IMG/VR virus record: IMGVR_UViG_3300042923_000714
Span: 1-36,468 of that record
DNA: 36,468 nucleotides
DNA from: a virus
Reading direction: 5' to 3' (one strand)
Made by a program: the position numbers and the translations under genes. The notes under the pieces are model-generated. The model made no database searches. It was not told where the DNA came from and saw only the letters and a program-made list of their open reading frames with translations. Positions 28,031 to 36,468 of this stretch are shown piece by piece. The first letter of the stretch is position 1, and each line of letters starts with the position of its first letter.

Positions 28031-28450
28031 TTATATTGTTTCTAATACTTCATAATCACTGAATTTTAATGGTATTTCTTCATCAATCGGAGTTTTACTT
28101 TCAAATTTGGCAAGAAAAAATTCAGTGATAACTACATTTCTTACTGCAGCTCTTTCGGATTTGCCAGTAGCCTGATCTGTAAGCTTAGTAATAATTTTAA
28201 TTTCTGGTAAATTCCCAGTCTTATAACCATCAGCTAAAAGCTTGATAACTGTACTATCTGTTTTTCCCCAAGACATGGACCCTTCACCATTCCATCCAGT
28301 GTATAGGCTATGAGTTGCATTGTCTCCACAAAAGTTTACATCCTCAAAGTTGCCAGTAACTTTTAATTCAATGTTTTTCAAAGTCGCCATCAACTTACCA
28401 TTAAGCCACACATTACCACTATTACCTTTTAAAATTTTATTTACATCCAC
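28031..28450 (-). CDS. xkdM: Tail tube protein, XkdM-like
   Basis: The 139-residue protein matches XkdM-type tube proteins: VNKILKGNSGNVWLNGKLMA, then KVTGNFEDVNFCGDNATHSLYTGW and the closing FLAKFESKTPIDEEIPLKFSD. It forms the inner tube through which DNA passes. It starts with GTG 28450 after GGGGGTGAAGCAAA, 13 bp from the sheath gene. Its stop lies next to the terminator-like hairpin. Confidence 0.92.
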   Translation of the reverse strand: MDVNKILKGNSGNVWLNGKLMATLKNIELKVTGNFEDVNFCGDNATHSLYTGWNGEGSMSWGKTDSTVIKLLADGYKTGNLPEIKIITKLTDQATGKSERAAVRNVVITEFFLAKFESKTPIDEEIPLKFSDYEVLETI

Positions 28451-28463
28451 TTTGCTTCACCCC

Positions 28464-29549
28464 CTAAAATAGTGAGATATTGAATTTGAGATTTTCCATT
28501 GCACCAAGTATTTTAATATCTCCACCTAAGAATACTGATCTCTTGAAGGAATTGTTTTTAACTACTGTATCTGTCCAAGTCTCAGCTTCAGATTTTCCTA
28601 CTCCAAGCCAAGCTTGTCTTTGTGCTTCAATATTCACATCAGCTTTATTAGTGTAGTTATTGTCTAGTACATAGTCTTCTGCAAGCTGTTTGAAGTAGGT
28701 ATTTATGGCACTAATCAACAACACTTGATTGTCATAGTTGTTTTTATAATTTCCTAGATATTCATTCTTGAATACATCAGAAACGTCATCTTGTATCAAG
28801 TCCATTACTTCTACAATATCAATAAACTTCATGTCCTCAGTATTGTTTATGCCATCTGTAGTAGTCATTGAGTTGATACCAAGTGCTATCTTAACAGTAT
28901 CAACATCGTTGATAAGTATAAGTTTGCCACTTGCTACTGCAGCGGCATTGTCTGCAACCTCTTTTACCCTGCTCAGATTAGAGCACTTGAAATATGTTGA
29001 GCCTCTGCTGACATTACAGCTGGCAAGTATACCAATAAGACTTGGGCAGTATTGCTCCCCTGTAACCTCACCTCTCGCATCAACAAAGGTCACATTATCA
29101 TTTTGAAAGTTAATTATATGCTTGCAGTCAGTTACAGCAGTCTGGAATGTTACGGCTTTGTATGTTTTTCTTAAGAGTTCCTTAGCTTTGATCCAACTAG
29201 CCAATGCAGTAAAGTCACCTGCAGTACCATCGGCTATAGTTATCCATCCAGTGTTTATGTTACTCTCTATTATGGCCAGTGCTGTACCAATTGCTGCTAT
29301 AGTATCTATTCTTACTACAATAACCTTGTTCAGTGCAAAACTAAGAGTATCCTTTATATACTGATAATTGTCAGCTGTATATAGGGCTTCATCAGTTTCA
29401 GCACCAGGAATGCTCTTATACTCTTTGTAACTGAAAGTATCATCTGTATCGTCTTTAACTATAAGTATTGCTATACCTCTAGCACTTCTTGCTATCAAGG
29501 TACCAGCTAACTGTTTAAAGATTATCTCAATGATTGGTAATGTGATCAT
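28464..29549 (-). CDS. xkdK: Tail sheath protein, XkdK-like
   Basis: The 361-residue protein resembles XkdK-type sheaths: IIFKQLAGTLIARSARGIAILI, the ALGINSMTTTD stretch before the C-terminal domain, and INTYFKQLAEDYVLDNNY, ending GDIKILGAMENLKFNISLF. The sheath contracts to drive the tube through the envelope, so this is a myovirus. Ribosome site AGAAGGAGTGATAGC. It is slightly shorter than PBSX XkdK. Confidence 0.93.
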   Translation of the reverse strand: MITLPIIEIIFKQLAGTLIARSARGIAILIVKDDTDDTFSYKEYKSIPGAETDEALYTADNYQYIKDTLSFALNKVIVVRIDTIAAIGTALAIIESNINTGWITIADGTAGDFTALASWIKAKELLRKTYKAVTFQTAVTDCKHIINFQNDNVTFVDARGEVTGEQYCPSLIGILASCNVSRGSTYFKCSNLSRVKEVADNAAAVASGKLILINDVDTVKIALGINSMTTTDGINNTEDMKFIDIVEVMDLIQDDVSDVFKNEYLGNYKNNYDNQVLLISAINTYFKQLAEDYVLDNNYTNKADVNIEAQRQAWLGVGKSEAETWTDTVVKNNSFKRSVFLGGDIKILGAMENLKFNISLF

Positions 29550-29553
29550 GCTA

Positions 29554-30027
29554 TCACTCCTTCTCTAATTTTAATTCTAAACCTTCCATTGGCTCAATTA
29601 ATTCGCCAATAGGATTAGTAGTTTCTTCTGGTAATAATTCAATGGTATATAAATCAAAGCTGCAAACAAGTATTGTATCAGTTACTTCACTTTCTACAGA
29701 TTCTATAGGAATGTAAAAGCCTTCTTTGATTTTGAGACCCTTAATAAAAGCATTCTCTAGTAGCTCCTGCATTCCAACGTTGTCTATTTTATACTTGTTT
29801 CGGTCTTTTGCAAAAAAATAAATCCTACAAGTAAGGCTCTTTTCCCTGCAATTTGCATTGAACATGCCATTCGTAGAATTTTCAATTGCCACCTTTATAG
29901 ATGGTCTAATGATAGGCTCCGATACATCTTCGGCAATAAGTAATTTATCAGGATTATATTCTGTTCCTGCTAATGCCGCTTTAATCCTGTCATTTATAGC
30001 CTTGTTAATTTCTATTAGAGTAATCAT
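29554..30027 (-). CDS. Tail terminator-like protein (DUF6838-type)
   Basis: The 157-residue protein is in the slot of tail completion/terminator proteins, directly before the sheath gene. The pattern LIEINKAINDRIKAAL at the start and the beta strands RPSIKVAIENSTNG and CRIYFFAKDRNKY fit that family. It probably joins head to tail. Its C-terminus is acidic and low in complexity. A TAGGAGGTATAT site precedes the ATG. Confidence 0.7.
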   Translation of the reverse strand: MITLIEINKAINDRIKAALAGTEYNPDKLLIAEDVSEPIIRPSIKVAIENSTNGMFNANCREKSLTCRIYFFAKDRNKYKIDNVGMQELLENAFIKGLKIKEGFYIPIESVESEVTDTILVCSFDLYTIELLPEETTNPIGELIEPMEGLELKLEKE

Positions 30028-30036
30028 ATATACCTC

Positions 30037-30468
30037 CTAGAGCCCATTGTCTAATGTTTCATCAAGGAATTTTTGTAAATCATTATAATGTGTTGCGGGA
30101 AATTCTTTTGCTGCATCCTCAAAAAAGTGCTCACCCTTTACAAAGCCTAATTCTTTACCATCCTTAGAAACTAACTTATGGCCATATTCTAGAAGATGTA
30201 TATGATAAGCTGGCTTGCCGCCATATACTCTTATACTTAATCCACCGTTGCCCTTAAAAGTATATACCTTCCCGCTTTTTATACCTTTAAAAAGGTTTCC
30301 TTTGTCCTTTTTAACTCGCTGCTTAGCTATACCAAGTGTGAGTTTTCTTAGTTTTTTGCCTTCTTCTTTTAAGAACTTTTTTGATTCTTTTGGCATTGTT
30401 TTATGAGCCAGTTTCAAAAGATTCTTTTCAAAGCTTGTCAATTCAGAAATATCAAAACCATCAACCAT
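30037..30468 (-). CDS. HK97 gp10-like head-tail protein
   Basis: The 143-residue protein matches HK97 gp10-type proteins: a basic helical N-terminus (ESKKFLKEEGKKLRKLTLGIAKQRVKKDKG), the beta part SIRVYGGKPAYHIHLLEYGHKL and the GEHFFEDAAKEF end. It takes part in head-tail joining. The ATG overlaps the preceding stop (TAATG). Confidence 0.88.
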   Translation of the reverse strand: MVDGFDISELTSFEKNLLKLAHKTMPKESKKFLKEEGKKLRKLTLGIAKQRVKKDKGNLFKGIKSGKVYTFKGNGGLSIRVYGGKPAYHIHLLEYGHKLVSKDGKELGFVKGEHFFEDAAKEFPATHYNDLQKFLDETLDNGL

Positions 30469-30803
30469 TACTCGATCACCTGCTCAACAAACAATTCAAG
30501 ACTTTCATTTTTGAAATATGGGTTTAGTATAAATTTTATATCAAATCGTTGTCCCTTGAACATGATATACATGTCCTGCTTTATATCACTCGAATATCTT
30601 ATTATTACCTTATGGGTAACATTAGATAATATCGTGTCTGCTGCTTGCTTTTGAAGGCTTCCTGTTTGTGGCACCATTGCAGCCCATATTGTTCTTAATT
30701 TTTCATAAGAGTAATCAGTCTCCCCTAGTGCATTTTCAAACTCAACCTTACCCCATATATCAATTCTATGTCTAAAGTCAGCCGGATTTATGATATTATT
30801 CAA
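30468..30803 (-). CDS. Head-tail adaptor (head closure) protein
   Basis: The 111-residue protein follows the SPP1 gp16/HK97 adaptor pattern: FRHRIDIWGKVEFENALGET, then LRTIWAAMVPQTG and a final beta strand. It plugs the connector after packaging. It begins with TTG 30803 behind GGGAGGTGTGG. Confidence 0.88.
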   Translation of the reverse strand: MNNIINPADFRHRIDIWGKVEFENALGETDYSYEKLRTIWAAMVPQTGSLQKQAADTILSNVTHKVIIRYSSDIKQDMYIMFKGQRFDIKFILNPYFKNESLELFVEQVIE

Positions 30804-30817
30804 CGTACCACACCTCC

Positions 30818-31108
30818 CTATATTGCTGCTGGCAACGCCTTTGCATGTAGTTGTGTGAGTAAGTTTGTAAGTCCATAATTGTTTTCTCCAACAGTGCCTA
30901 TCATAGCTGGATTTTCAAACCACTGCACTAATAAAATAGATGCAGCCATCTTAGCTACAGCATCCACTGGTTCCGTCCCCCAATCCTTACCTGTACCTGT
31001 CTTAATGTATTCATCGATTGCAGGAAGGAGTATAGCCAATTGCGGGTAATCAGACGCATTTTCAAGCCTCAGCATAGCTGCAGCCTCTTGTGATGTTAGT
31101 ATACTCAC
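30818..31108 (-). CDS. Head-tail connector, gp6-like
   Basis: The 96-residue protein has the helical gp6 pattern (SQEAAAMLRLENASDYPQLA, ILLPAIDEYIKTGTGKDW, AKMAASILLVQWFENP). It forms the ring that sits on the portal. It starts with GTG 31108 behind AGGCGGTGATTTAA. Confidence 0.9.
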   Translation of the reverse strand: MSILTSQEAAAMLRLENASDYPQLAILLPAIDEYIKTGTGKDWGTEPVDAVAKMAASILLVQWFENPAMIGTVGENNYGLTNLLTQLHAKALPAAI

Positions 31109-31121
31109 TTAAATCACCGCC

Positions 31122-31481
31122 TTACTGGCTAGTTGCTTCTTGGTTTTCTTTGTTTTCTTCAACCTCTGTTTTATCTTTGTCTAATTCTAATTCATTCGAT
31201 GTATCTGTTGAGTTAGTTTTTGTTTCTTCACTTGTTTCAACAGTTTTATCAATTTCCTCAGAGTCGACACCTTCTGTATCAACTACAAATTCGCAACTAT
31301 AAGGCATTAGCACTATCTTTACACCGCTTTTTTCTTCTTCAAATCTTATTTTCCCAGACAACTGCTCATGTTCGATATCTGTCAACTTTTTTAAAGCTCT
31401 AAACACAATTATTGTTTCTTTATCATTTACAACTTTTTCTAGTTGTTGAACTTTACTATTTGCTTTTCTGTTTTTAGGCAT
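31122..31481 (-). CDS. Hypothetical head-region protein with acidic tail (119 aa)
   Basis: The N-terminal 75 residues have a mixed alpha/beta pattern (IIVFRALKKLTDIEHEQLSG, VKIVLMPYSCEFVV). The last 45 are low-complexity and rich in Glu, Asp, Ser and Thr. It sits between the capsid gene and the connector genes, where fibre or decoration proteins are often found. I do not recognise it. It starts after ATGGAGGTAAAGTA. Confidence 0.6.
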   Translation of the reverse strand: MPKNRKANSKVQQLEKVVNDKETIIVFRALKKLTDIEHEQLSGKIRFEEEKSGVKIVLMPYSCEFVVDTEGVDSEEIDKTVETSEETKTNSTDTSNELELDKDKTEVEENKENQEATSQ

Positions 31482-31533
31482 TACTTTACCTCCATCTAAA
31501 AATATTTTATATAACTATTTTATTAGATCTAAT

Positions 31534-31558
31534 TAAAAGAGGGGCAATAAGCCCCCCT
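31534..31558 (-). terminator. Terminator-like hairpin after the capsid gene
   Basis: On minus, AGGGGGGC-TTATT-GCCCCTCT forms an 8-bp stem (one G-T) followed by TTTAATT, 7 bp after the capsid stop. It would raise capsid mRNA relative to downstream genes or protect its 3' end. Confidence 0.8.
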
Positions 31559-31565
31559 ATGTTTA

Positions 31566-32834
31566 TTATGTTGCTGCTACTTTCTTGATTCTTACAAATC
31601 CCTTGTAAGCTGCTACGTTACCACCAGCCCAAACACTACCACGGTATGCTATTTGTCCTGACTTAAATTTGAAATCTCTGCTCTCTTCTATAGTCAATGG
31701 TGAGAAGATTGGCATTTCATAACTCATTAGATTTCCATAAGCCATACAGTACGTGCCAGCAACAGTTGCAACAGCAGATAATGCAGGACATACGCTGTTC
31801 AATATATACTGTACGCTGAAACTACCTTTAGATGAGATTGTTCCTGTATTGCCATTAATAGCGATTTCATAAAGTTTTTCGCCATCCAAAGTTCTTATTG
31901 CTGAAAACGCTGCAAGGTCAGCCTTGGAAAGTATCAATACAGCTGTTCCTTCAACATCTTCATCTCCACCATAGCCAAATACAATTTTATCTAAAGTATC
32001 TTCATCTATCTCAGAGATACTTATGTCAGATGCCAAAGGAATGACATTAACAGGAGCATTTTTTATTCCCACAAATGCATTAGCACCACCGGCACCAGCA
32101 AATATCATTTTTGCAATTTTCTTTCTAATAGCCAAACGAACATTTTTAGCAACTAAAGCTTGATAATTAATGTTTGGTAATTTAGTTGCCTCATCAGTAA
32201 TTTCAGTGTATGCAGTTATTTTTGCTTTACCAATCTCAACATAGTCTGTTACTGGGTCAGTCTCTACATAATCCCCAGTCTCAGTTGTGTAACCGCCTTC
32301 ACCATAAGAAACTTCAAAACCTTTGGTATAACTTTCACCGCCTTGTAGAGGAACCGCATTAACCCTATCAATTAAACTTGATACTTCATTAAAAGCTTCA
32401 TTTAAGTTGTTAGCGTACTTTTTCTGAATTATCAAGTCTCCACTTGCTACTGTAACGGCTCTTTCTTCGGCTGTTTCTTCTATTGATACCACAATAGCTT
32501 TACCAGCTTTTAAATCGGCACCTCTAGTTTCAAACTTTTTAGTAATTTCTTCGCTGCGTTGCTCTGATTGTTTGCCGTCAAAACCATAAGTACTTATTGG
32601 TTTTAATTGACCAACAGGGAGAGTCTGTGACCTTTGCTCAAGTGTTTCTTCTCCCAATTCATCAGGAAGAGCATCAATCATTCCTCGAAGTTCAACGATT
32701 TCTGCATTTAATGCTTCTAGATCGGCATTAATTGATCTAAGTTCTTTTATGTCCTCAGTTGCATTGACTTTTGTACCCAGTTCTTGCTTTCTCGCTTCTT
32801 TCTTTGCTAAAATTGCTAATAGTTTCTTTTTCAT
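31566..32834 (-). CDS. Major capsid protein, HK97 fold
   Basis: The 422-residue protein has an N-terminal coiled-coil scaffold (delta) domain (MKKKLLAILAKKEARKQELG to LRGMIDALPDELG, residues 1-60) and then the HK97 core. Hallmarks are the strand region TKGFEVSYGEGG, AKITAYTEITDEAT, the long helix KNVRLAIRKKIAKMIFAG and the C-terminal GQIAYRGSVWAGG. The delta domain would be removed by the protease encoded just upstream. Start ATG 32834 with TTAGGGTGAAATAAT. Confidence 0.95.
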   Translation of the reverse strand: MKKKLLAILAKKEARKQELGTKVNATEDIKELRSINADLEALNAEIVELRGMIDALPDELGEETLEQRSQTLPVGQLKPISTYGFDGKQSEQRSEEITKKFETRGADLKAGKAIVVSIEETAEERAVTVASGDLIIQKKYANNLNEAFNEVSSLIDRVNAVPLQGGESYTKGFEVSYGEGGYTTETGDYVETDPVTDYVEIGKAKITAYTEITDEATKLPNINYQALVAKNVRLAIRKKIAKMIFAGAGGANAFVGIKNAPVNVIPLASDISISEIDEDTLDKIVFGYGGDEDVEGTAVLILSKADLAAFSAIRTLDGEKLYEIAINGNTGTISSKGSFSVQYILNSVCPALSAVATVAGTYCMAYGNLMSYEMPIFSPLTIEESRDFKFKSGQIAYRGSVWAGGNVAAYKGFVRIKKVAAT

Positions 32835-32845
32835 ATTATTTCACC

Positions 32846-33457
32846 CTAACCTTTCATTAATAGTTGTGATTTGTATTTTTCAATTTCTAACTGCAGGGTT
32901 TTCTCACTCTCCAGTGACCTCTTATGTTTCTCCAAATCACTCAAAGCCCTAGCATATATTGAAGTTGTATCGTAAAACGGTGTATCCACAACCGAGACAT
33001 CGAACAACTTATCAATCTGTGTAACTCTCCTGGTATCAGTGTCATAGTTCCATTCATCTTTTGCAGTACTAAAAGCAAAAGACATTTTATCAAGCAATCC
33101 CGCTTGAATAGACTTATATAAATCTCTATTGCTCTGTGTATCAATTAACTCAGCGCGAATAAAAAGACCCTTGTCATCAACAGTTAATGTTAAACTGTTA
33201 TTGCGGGTCCTTGCCATTATGAATACTTCATCATTATGGTTATATCTCATTGGGACATCCTTCATGTCAGCTCCAACAAATGCATTGCGGTCAATTATTT
33301 CAGTAAAACCCCAATGTGTTGCAGGAGTATCGAAAACAACTGCATAACCTTCTACAACCATTTTTTCTGTATCGCCTTCTTGGGGTGCTGCTCTCAATTC
33401 TCCGAGTCTAGTTTCCCTTTTATCTTCGAATTTCTTTTTATCCTTCTCCTTGTCCAA
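32846..33457 (-). CDS. Prohead protease, HK97-type
   Basis: The 203-residue serine protease matures the capsid. The pattern EGYAVVFDTPATHWGFTEII with FVGADMKDVPMRYNHNDEVF (His as catalytic base) and MSFAFSTAKDEW (Ser) fits peptidase U35. The N- and C-terminal ends are charged helices. I chose TTG 33457, which has CAGGGGG 8 nt upstream and overlaps the portal gene by 20 bp; an ATG at 33505 in the same frame would overlap it by 68 bp. Confidence 0.92.
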   Translation of the reverse strand: MDKEKDKKKFEDKRETRLGELRAAPQEGDTEKMVVEGYAVVFDTPATHWGFTEIIDRNAFVGADMKDVPMRYNHNDEVFIMARTRNNSLTLTVDDKGLFIRAELIDTQSNRDLYKSIQAGLLDKMSFAFSTAKDEWNYDTDTRRVTQIDKLFDVSVVDTPFYDTTSIYARALSDLEKHKRSLESEKTLQLEIEKYKSQLLMKG

Positions 33458-34703
33458 TGCTATTACCCCCTGTTTTTGATTTATTGATTTGATATTCGTT
33501 AGCAAATGTTACATCAATGTAATTAAGCGACATTGTTCTCCTAGTGCCGCTGCCATCCTCTAATGGTGGATAACCTAATATGGCCAGCTTTTGGTCATCA
33601 GATAACAATCCTTGTTCTCCTGCGGTCTTTAGTAACTCAAGCTTAGTTTTTGTGCTTAAGTACATCATATCTTTTTGATAAAATACAATTTCATTTCCAA
33701 AGTCTAGTTCACGCTGTGTAAAAATAGTCTTGGAGAATGCCTGTCCAAAGCTGATAATTATTGGTTCTAATGTTTTTTCATAAAATGCTTGATACTGCTC
33801 ATCGGTGAAGTCACCTTTAAGAATGGGAGCAGAGACACCGTAATAATTAAGAATTTTGCTTTGTAAGAACTCCAAAGTTTCTTTATCAATTAATTTAGGA
33901 TCCACTGATAAATTTACATAATCACCTTTAAGGTCCATAGGTAAAATTCCAGACTTGCCTGTTGACATAGCCTTCTCAAATCTAGCACGTTCAGCTTGTT
34001 GTTTGTCATCATCGAGCATAGTGTTAATTTTAAGTATGCCACGTATTGAAAGACTGGTTTTAATAGCCTTTTCTAGTCCTTGCAGTACTGTATCATTTAT
34101 TTCAAGTACCTTTAATAGTGCCGCATTGTCTGGCTGACCATTTACACCTCCACCCATAATGTCATTAACAGAGTATTTCTTTCTCAGATGTATAATGTCA
34201 TTGTATGGCAATGTATATCTATCACTATTAGCAAATCCTAGTTCGATAAATAACTTACCGCTTGGATCCTGTAAGAAAACCACTTCAGTTGGGTTAAGAG
34301 GATAAAATGCAGTATATTCTCTGATGAGCTCACCATTGTTACCAGTTTTGTTCTCATATGTCGGATAAATAAAAGCATTATAGTTCATCAAAAGCAACCA
34401 AATTATTTTTTCGATAAAATCTCTTGTTGTCATTAGTTCATTTGGTGCAAATTTAAACAGCCTATTAAGGCTGCTTTTTACATTTACCTGCATTCCTTTA
34501 CTATCTGTCCTAATATGCTTTGGTTGAAGCTTGCTGCACTCAGTAGCTATTACATCAACGCACATCTGCACAACATCAGATGCATAAATATTTGTCCCAA
34601 ATTGAGAAAACACTGGACTATATCCATCTAGGAACTTAGCATACTGTTTTTGTGTAGTGTCCCTGTTCGGAAACACATTCTTAATAAAGTCTTTTAAGGC
34701 CAA
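33438..34703 (-). CDS. Portal protein, HK97 family
   Basis: The 421-residue portal forms the DNA entry ring at one capsid vertex. Recognisable parts are VVQMCVDVIATECSKLQPKH, NELMTTRDFIEKIIWLLLMN, YTLPYNDIIHLRKKY, and the LEFLQSKILNYYGVSAPILKG stretch. The start is uncertain. TTG 34703 (MALKDFIKNVF) lies 8 nt after AAAGGGG, while the ATG at 34709 is only 2 nt from it. The gene follows terL closely. Confidence 0.93.
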   Translation of the reverse strand: MALKDFIKNVFPNRDTTQKQYAKFLDGYSPVFSQFGTNIYASDVVQMCVDVIATECSKLQPKHIRTDSKGMQVNVKSSLNRLFKFAPNELMTTRDFIEKIIWLLLMNYNAFIYPTYENKTGNNGELIREYTAFYPLNPTEVVFLQDPSGKLFIELGFANSDRYTLPYNDIIHLRKKYSVNDIMGGGVNGQPDNAALLKVLEINDTVLQGLEKAIKTSLSIRGILKINTMLDDDKQQAERARFEKAMSTGKSGILPMDLKGDYVNLSVDPKLIDKETLEFLQSKILNYYGVSAPILKGDFTDEQYQAFYEKTLEPIIISFGQAFSKTIFTQRELDFGNEIVFYQKDMMYLSTKTKLELLKTAGEQGLLSDDQKLAILGYPPLEDGSGTRRTMSLNYIDVTFANEYQINKSKTGGNSIGQGEG

Positions 34704-34716
34704 TACCATCACCCCT

Positions 34717-36441
34717 TTATGCTGTCCTTTTTACTAGTTCAAGGAATTCTGTTCTATTATCGATATAGATTCTATATAAAATTATCATTGTTACGGCACC
34801 ATCAATTTTGTTGTCATCTTTGCCTTGTACCTTAATTGGCATAATCTCAGCTTTTGAATTCATATTCATTGCTGTATTTTCTAAACACATCTTATCGATA
34901 GGATCATTGTTATAATTTATTAGTTTGCTTTTTAAATCCTGTTCAACTAGACTCATTGGCTGCGACATACTTCCAAATTCTTGAGCTACTCTCTGACAAT
35001 CAAATCCATAGGTTTCCATTTCTTTGACCCAGTATACAGCTGACCATTTGTCGTAACCAACCTTGAAAAACCTTATCCCATATTCTTTAAATAGCTTTAC
35101 AAACCAAGCTGTAACATGTCTGAAATCATTTTCATTACCATCTGATACAACAACTCGTCCTTCTTTTATCCATTCCTCATATTTCTTGCGTTCTTTTTCA
35201 GATAATCCATCAAGCTTAGATTGAGGTATAAAATATTTTTGCAGTATATATTTTTTACTGCTACCTGGCTTCATAAGTAATGCTTTTGCACTTGCAAGGT
35301 CACCAGTTTTAGATAAATCCACAGCACCAATTGCAAAGCAGTTACGGAACTCATCAATATCAAAGGTTTCCTCATTAATAATGTCATCTGGTGTCAGCCA
35401 TGCCGTAGCATTGTTTTGCTTTATATTGAAATCCTTAGAAAGAACAAACACACGCATTTTCTTACTTGACTTTGCTTCATCAATCATCTTTCGTAAGAAA
35501 CTCCACTTTTTTATAGTACCTATTCCTGGATTACTCTTGGTCCATGTTTTTTCATCTTGCCATATTTCTGTTTCACTATCCTGAGTATAAAGCCATATTA
35601 ACCAACGTGGGCGTTCCAGTTCTCCCGCTAAAACTTGTCTAGCTTCTTTCAGCCTGTCATCAAGGTACCCATCATTTATAACACCTTCTGTTGTAAGTTC
35701 GTAATATAAAGGCTCATCTTGCGTTGACAATGCCTGTCTAATTGGCATGACGGAAGAATTATCTTTCATCTCATGGACTTCATCTACTGAGCCAACCCCT
35801 ATATTACGACCTTCTTTTGCGCCTGTCTTTGCAGATATCTTTCTAATGCTACCTTTGTTTTTATAGGAGAACTTTCCAGTATGTTTTGGTTTCTTCGGAT
35901 TACCAAAGTATATACCCTTTATATTTTTTCTTGTTACCTTTGCAAGTCTTGGACTAGCCTCACGCATTGCATCAATAGCTTGAAACATTAAATCAGCTTG
36001 CTCATAATCATTACTTGAGCAAAGTATTTTTAATCCTAAAGGGCCACAAAAATAATCAGCTAAGTTAATAGCTGATATAAAAGGTGTTTTTCCATTTTTC
36101 CTACCAACCATATACAACGAGTCTTGGTAAAGTCTAATATCTCGACCTACCTCTTCATCATATATTTTGAAGCTATACATTGCTTCAATATAAGCTTTTT
36201 GAAATAACATTAATATAAATGGCTTTCCTGCAAAAGGAGCTTCATAATGCTTGCACTCTGTTTCAATAAGCTTGATTCTTTTGTGAGCATCCTCCATCTC
36301 GAATTTAATATCATGATTTTCAAAATGACCCAGGAGGATATCAAGCATTTGCATGAGTTCATGGCCAATGAGAATTTCGCCAGTTTTACATTTATGTATG
36401 TATTCTAGTAAGAACGAGTGTGTTCCATTGTGATCAAACAT
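34717..36441 (-). CDS. terL: Terminase large subunit
   Basis: The 574-residue packaging motor has an N-terminal ATPase with Walker A GRKNGKT (113-119) and Walker B-like VGSVDEVHEM (Asp220, Glu221), and a C-terminal RNase H-like nuclease with IGAVDLSKTGD and a late DGAVTMI. It is the HK97-type (Terminase_1) large subunit. The ATG 36441 has AAGAGGTTGATATCTT upstream. In the circular molecule this start corresponds to position 100, so the gene crosses the join and is intact. Together with the HNH protein it suggests cos packaging, but this is inferred. Confidence 0.96.
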   Translation of the reverse strand: MFDHNGTHSFLLEYIHKCKTGEILIGHELMQMLDILLGHFENHDIKFEMEDAHKRIKLIETECKHYEAPFAGKPFILMLFQKAYIEAMYSFKIYDEEVGRDIRLYQDSLYMVGRKNGKTPFISAINLADYFCGPLGLKILCSSNDYEQADLMFQAIDAMREASPRLAKVTRKNIKGIYFGNPKKPKHTGKFSYKNKGSIRKISAKTGAKEGRNIGVGSVDEVHEMKDNSSVMPIRQALSTQDEPLYYELTTEGVINDGYLDDRLKEARQVLAGELERPRWLIWLYTQDSETEIWQDEKTWTKSNPGIGTIKKWSFLRKMIDEAKSSKKMRVFVLSKDFNIKQNNATAWLTPDDIINEETFDIDEFRNCFAIGAVDLSKTGDLASAKALLMKPGSSKKYILQKYFIPQSKLDGLSEKERKKYEEWIKEGRVVVSDGNENDFRHVTAWFVKLFKEYGIRFFKVGYDKWSAVYWVKEMETYGFDCQRVAQEFGSMSQPMSLVEQDLKSKLINYNNDPIDKMCLENTAMNMNSKAEIMPIKVQGKDDNKIDGAVTMIILYRIYIDNRTEFLELVKRTA

Positions 36442-36468
36442 AAGATATCAACCTCTTATTCATAATCG
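36342..36468. repeat. Terminal direct repeat, right copy
   Basis: These 127 bp are identical to 1-127. They hold the start of the large terminase gene (ATG at 36439-36441) and the last few codons of the small terminase gene (stop at 36456-36458). Removing one copy gives the 36,341-bp circle. Confidence 0.97.

Noticed and set aside
1-36468. Biological terminal redundancy of the virion DNA
   Set aside because: The repeat is exactly 127 bp, a common k-mer length, and cuts through terL at an arbitrary point. Virion ends would be expected near the terminase recognition region, not inside terL.
1-36468. CRISPR array, transposase or insertion sequence
   Set aside because: I saw no regular repeat-spacer series and no transposase motif or flanking inverted repeats. 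The only repeats found are the end repeat, the attP arm copies and the small operator-like motifs.

Overview
The window is the complete genome of a temperate tailed phage (a prophage excised as a circle, or its replicating or packaged form). It is AT-rich, with strong AGGAGG-type ribosome binding sites and many GTG/TTG starts, which points to a low-GC Firmicutes host, most likely a Clostridia relative. Bases 1-127 are repeated exactly at 36342-36468, so the sequence closes into a circle of 36,341 bp cut inside the large terminase gene. An intact attP lies beside the integrase.

Layout (almost everything is on the minus strand, so transcription runs from high to low coordinates and across the join): (1) 13.1-16.3 kb, lysogeny module: LexA-like CI repressor and integrase on plus, Cro-like repressor and AntA-type antirepressor on minus, and an attP carrying the 3' half of a tRNA-Trp gene between direct repeats that look like integrase arm sites. 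(2) 12.9 down to 3.2 kb, early region: many tiny proteins, a second XerC/D-like recombinase, replication initiator and DnaC-like loader, a solitary C5 cytosine methyltransferase, MazG-like pyrophosphohydrolase, SSB, a DUF4406-like protein and a sigma-region-4-like late regulator. (3) 3.2 down to 0.1 kb, packaging entry: a promoter-terminator pair, a third (minimal) tyrosine recombinase, a terminase-small-like HTH protein, a metallopeptidase, an HNH nuclease fused to a P-loop kinase-like domain, a possible cos region and a P27-like small terminase. (4) 36.4 down to 28.5 kb: HK97-type head genes (large terminase, portal, protease, capsid, connectors) and the sheath. (5) 28.5 down to 20.6 kb: a contractile tail of the PBSX/Xkd type (tube, frameshifted chaperone, tape measure, baseplate, fibre, XkdX). 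(6) 20.4 down to 17.6 kb: a HEPN-motif moron and the lysis cassette (two holin-like proteins and a three-domain lysin). (7) 17.5-16.3 kb: cargo next to attP (SHOCT-domain protein, small HTH regulator, a small CxxC protein).

The phage is therefore a mosaic myovirus: HK97 head plus Xkd-like contractile tail. The strongest new observations are the -1 frameshift site A AAA AAC in the tail chaperone gene, the tRNA-Trp attP with arm repeats, three different tyrosine recombinases in one small genome, the HNH/P-loop fusion, a lysin ending in a phosphodiester-glycosidase-like domain, and a HEPN-motif gene with its own apparent promoter between tail and lysis genes.
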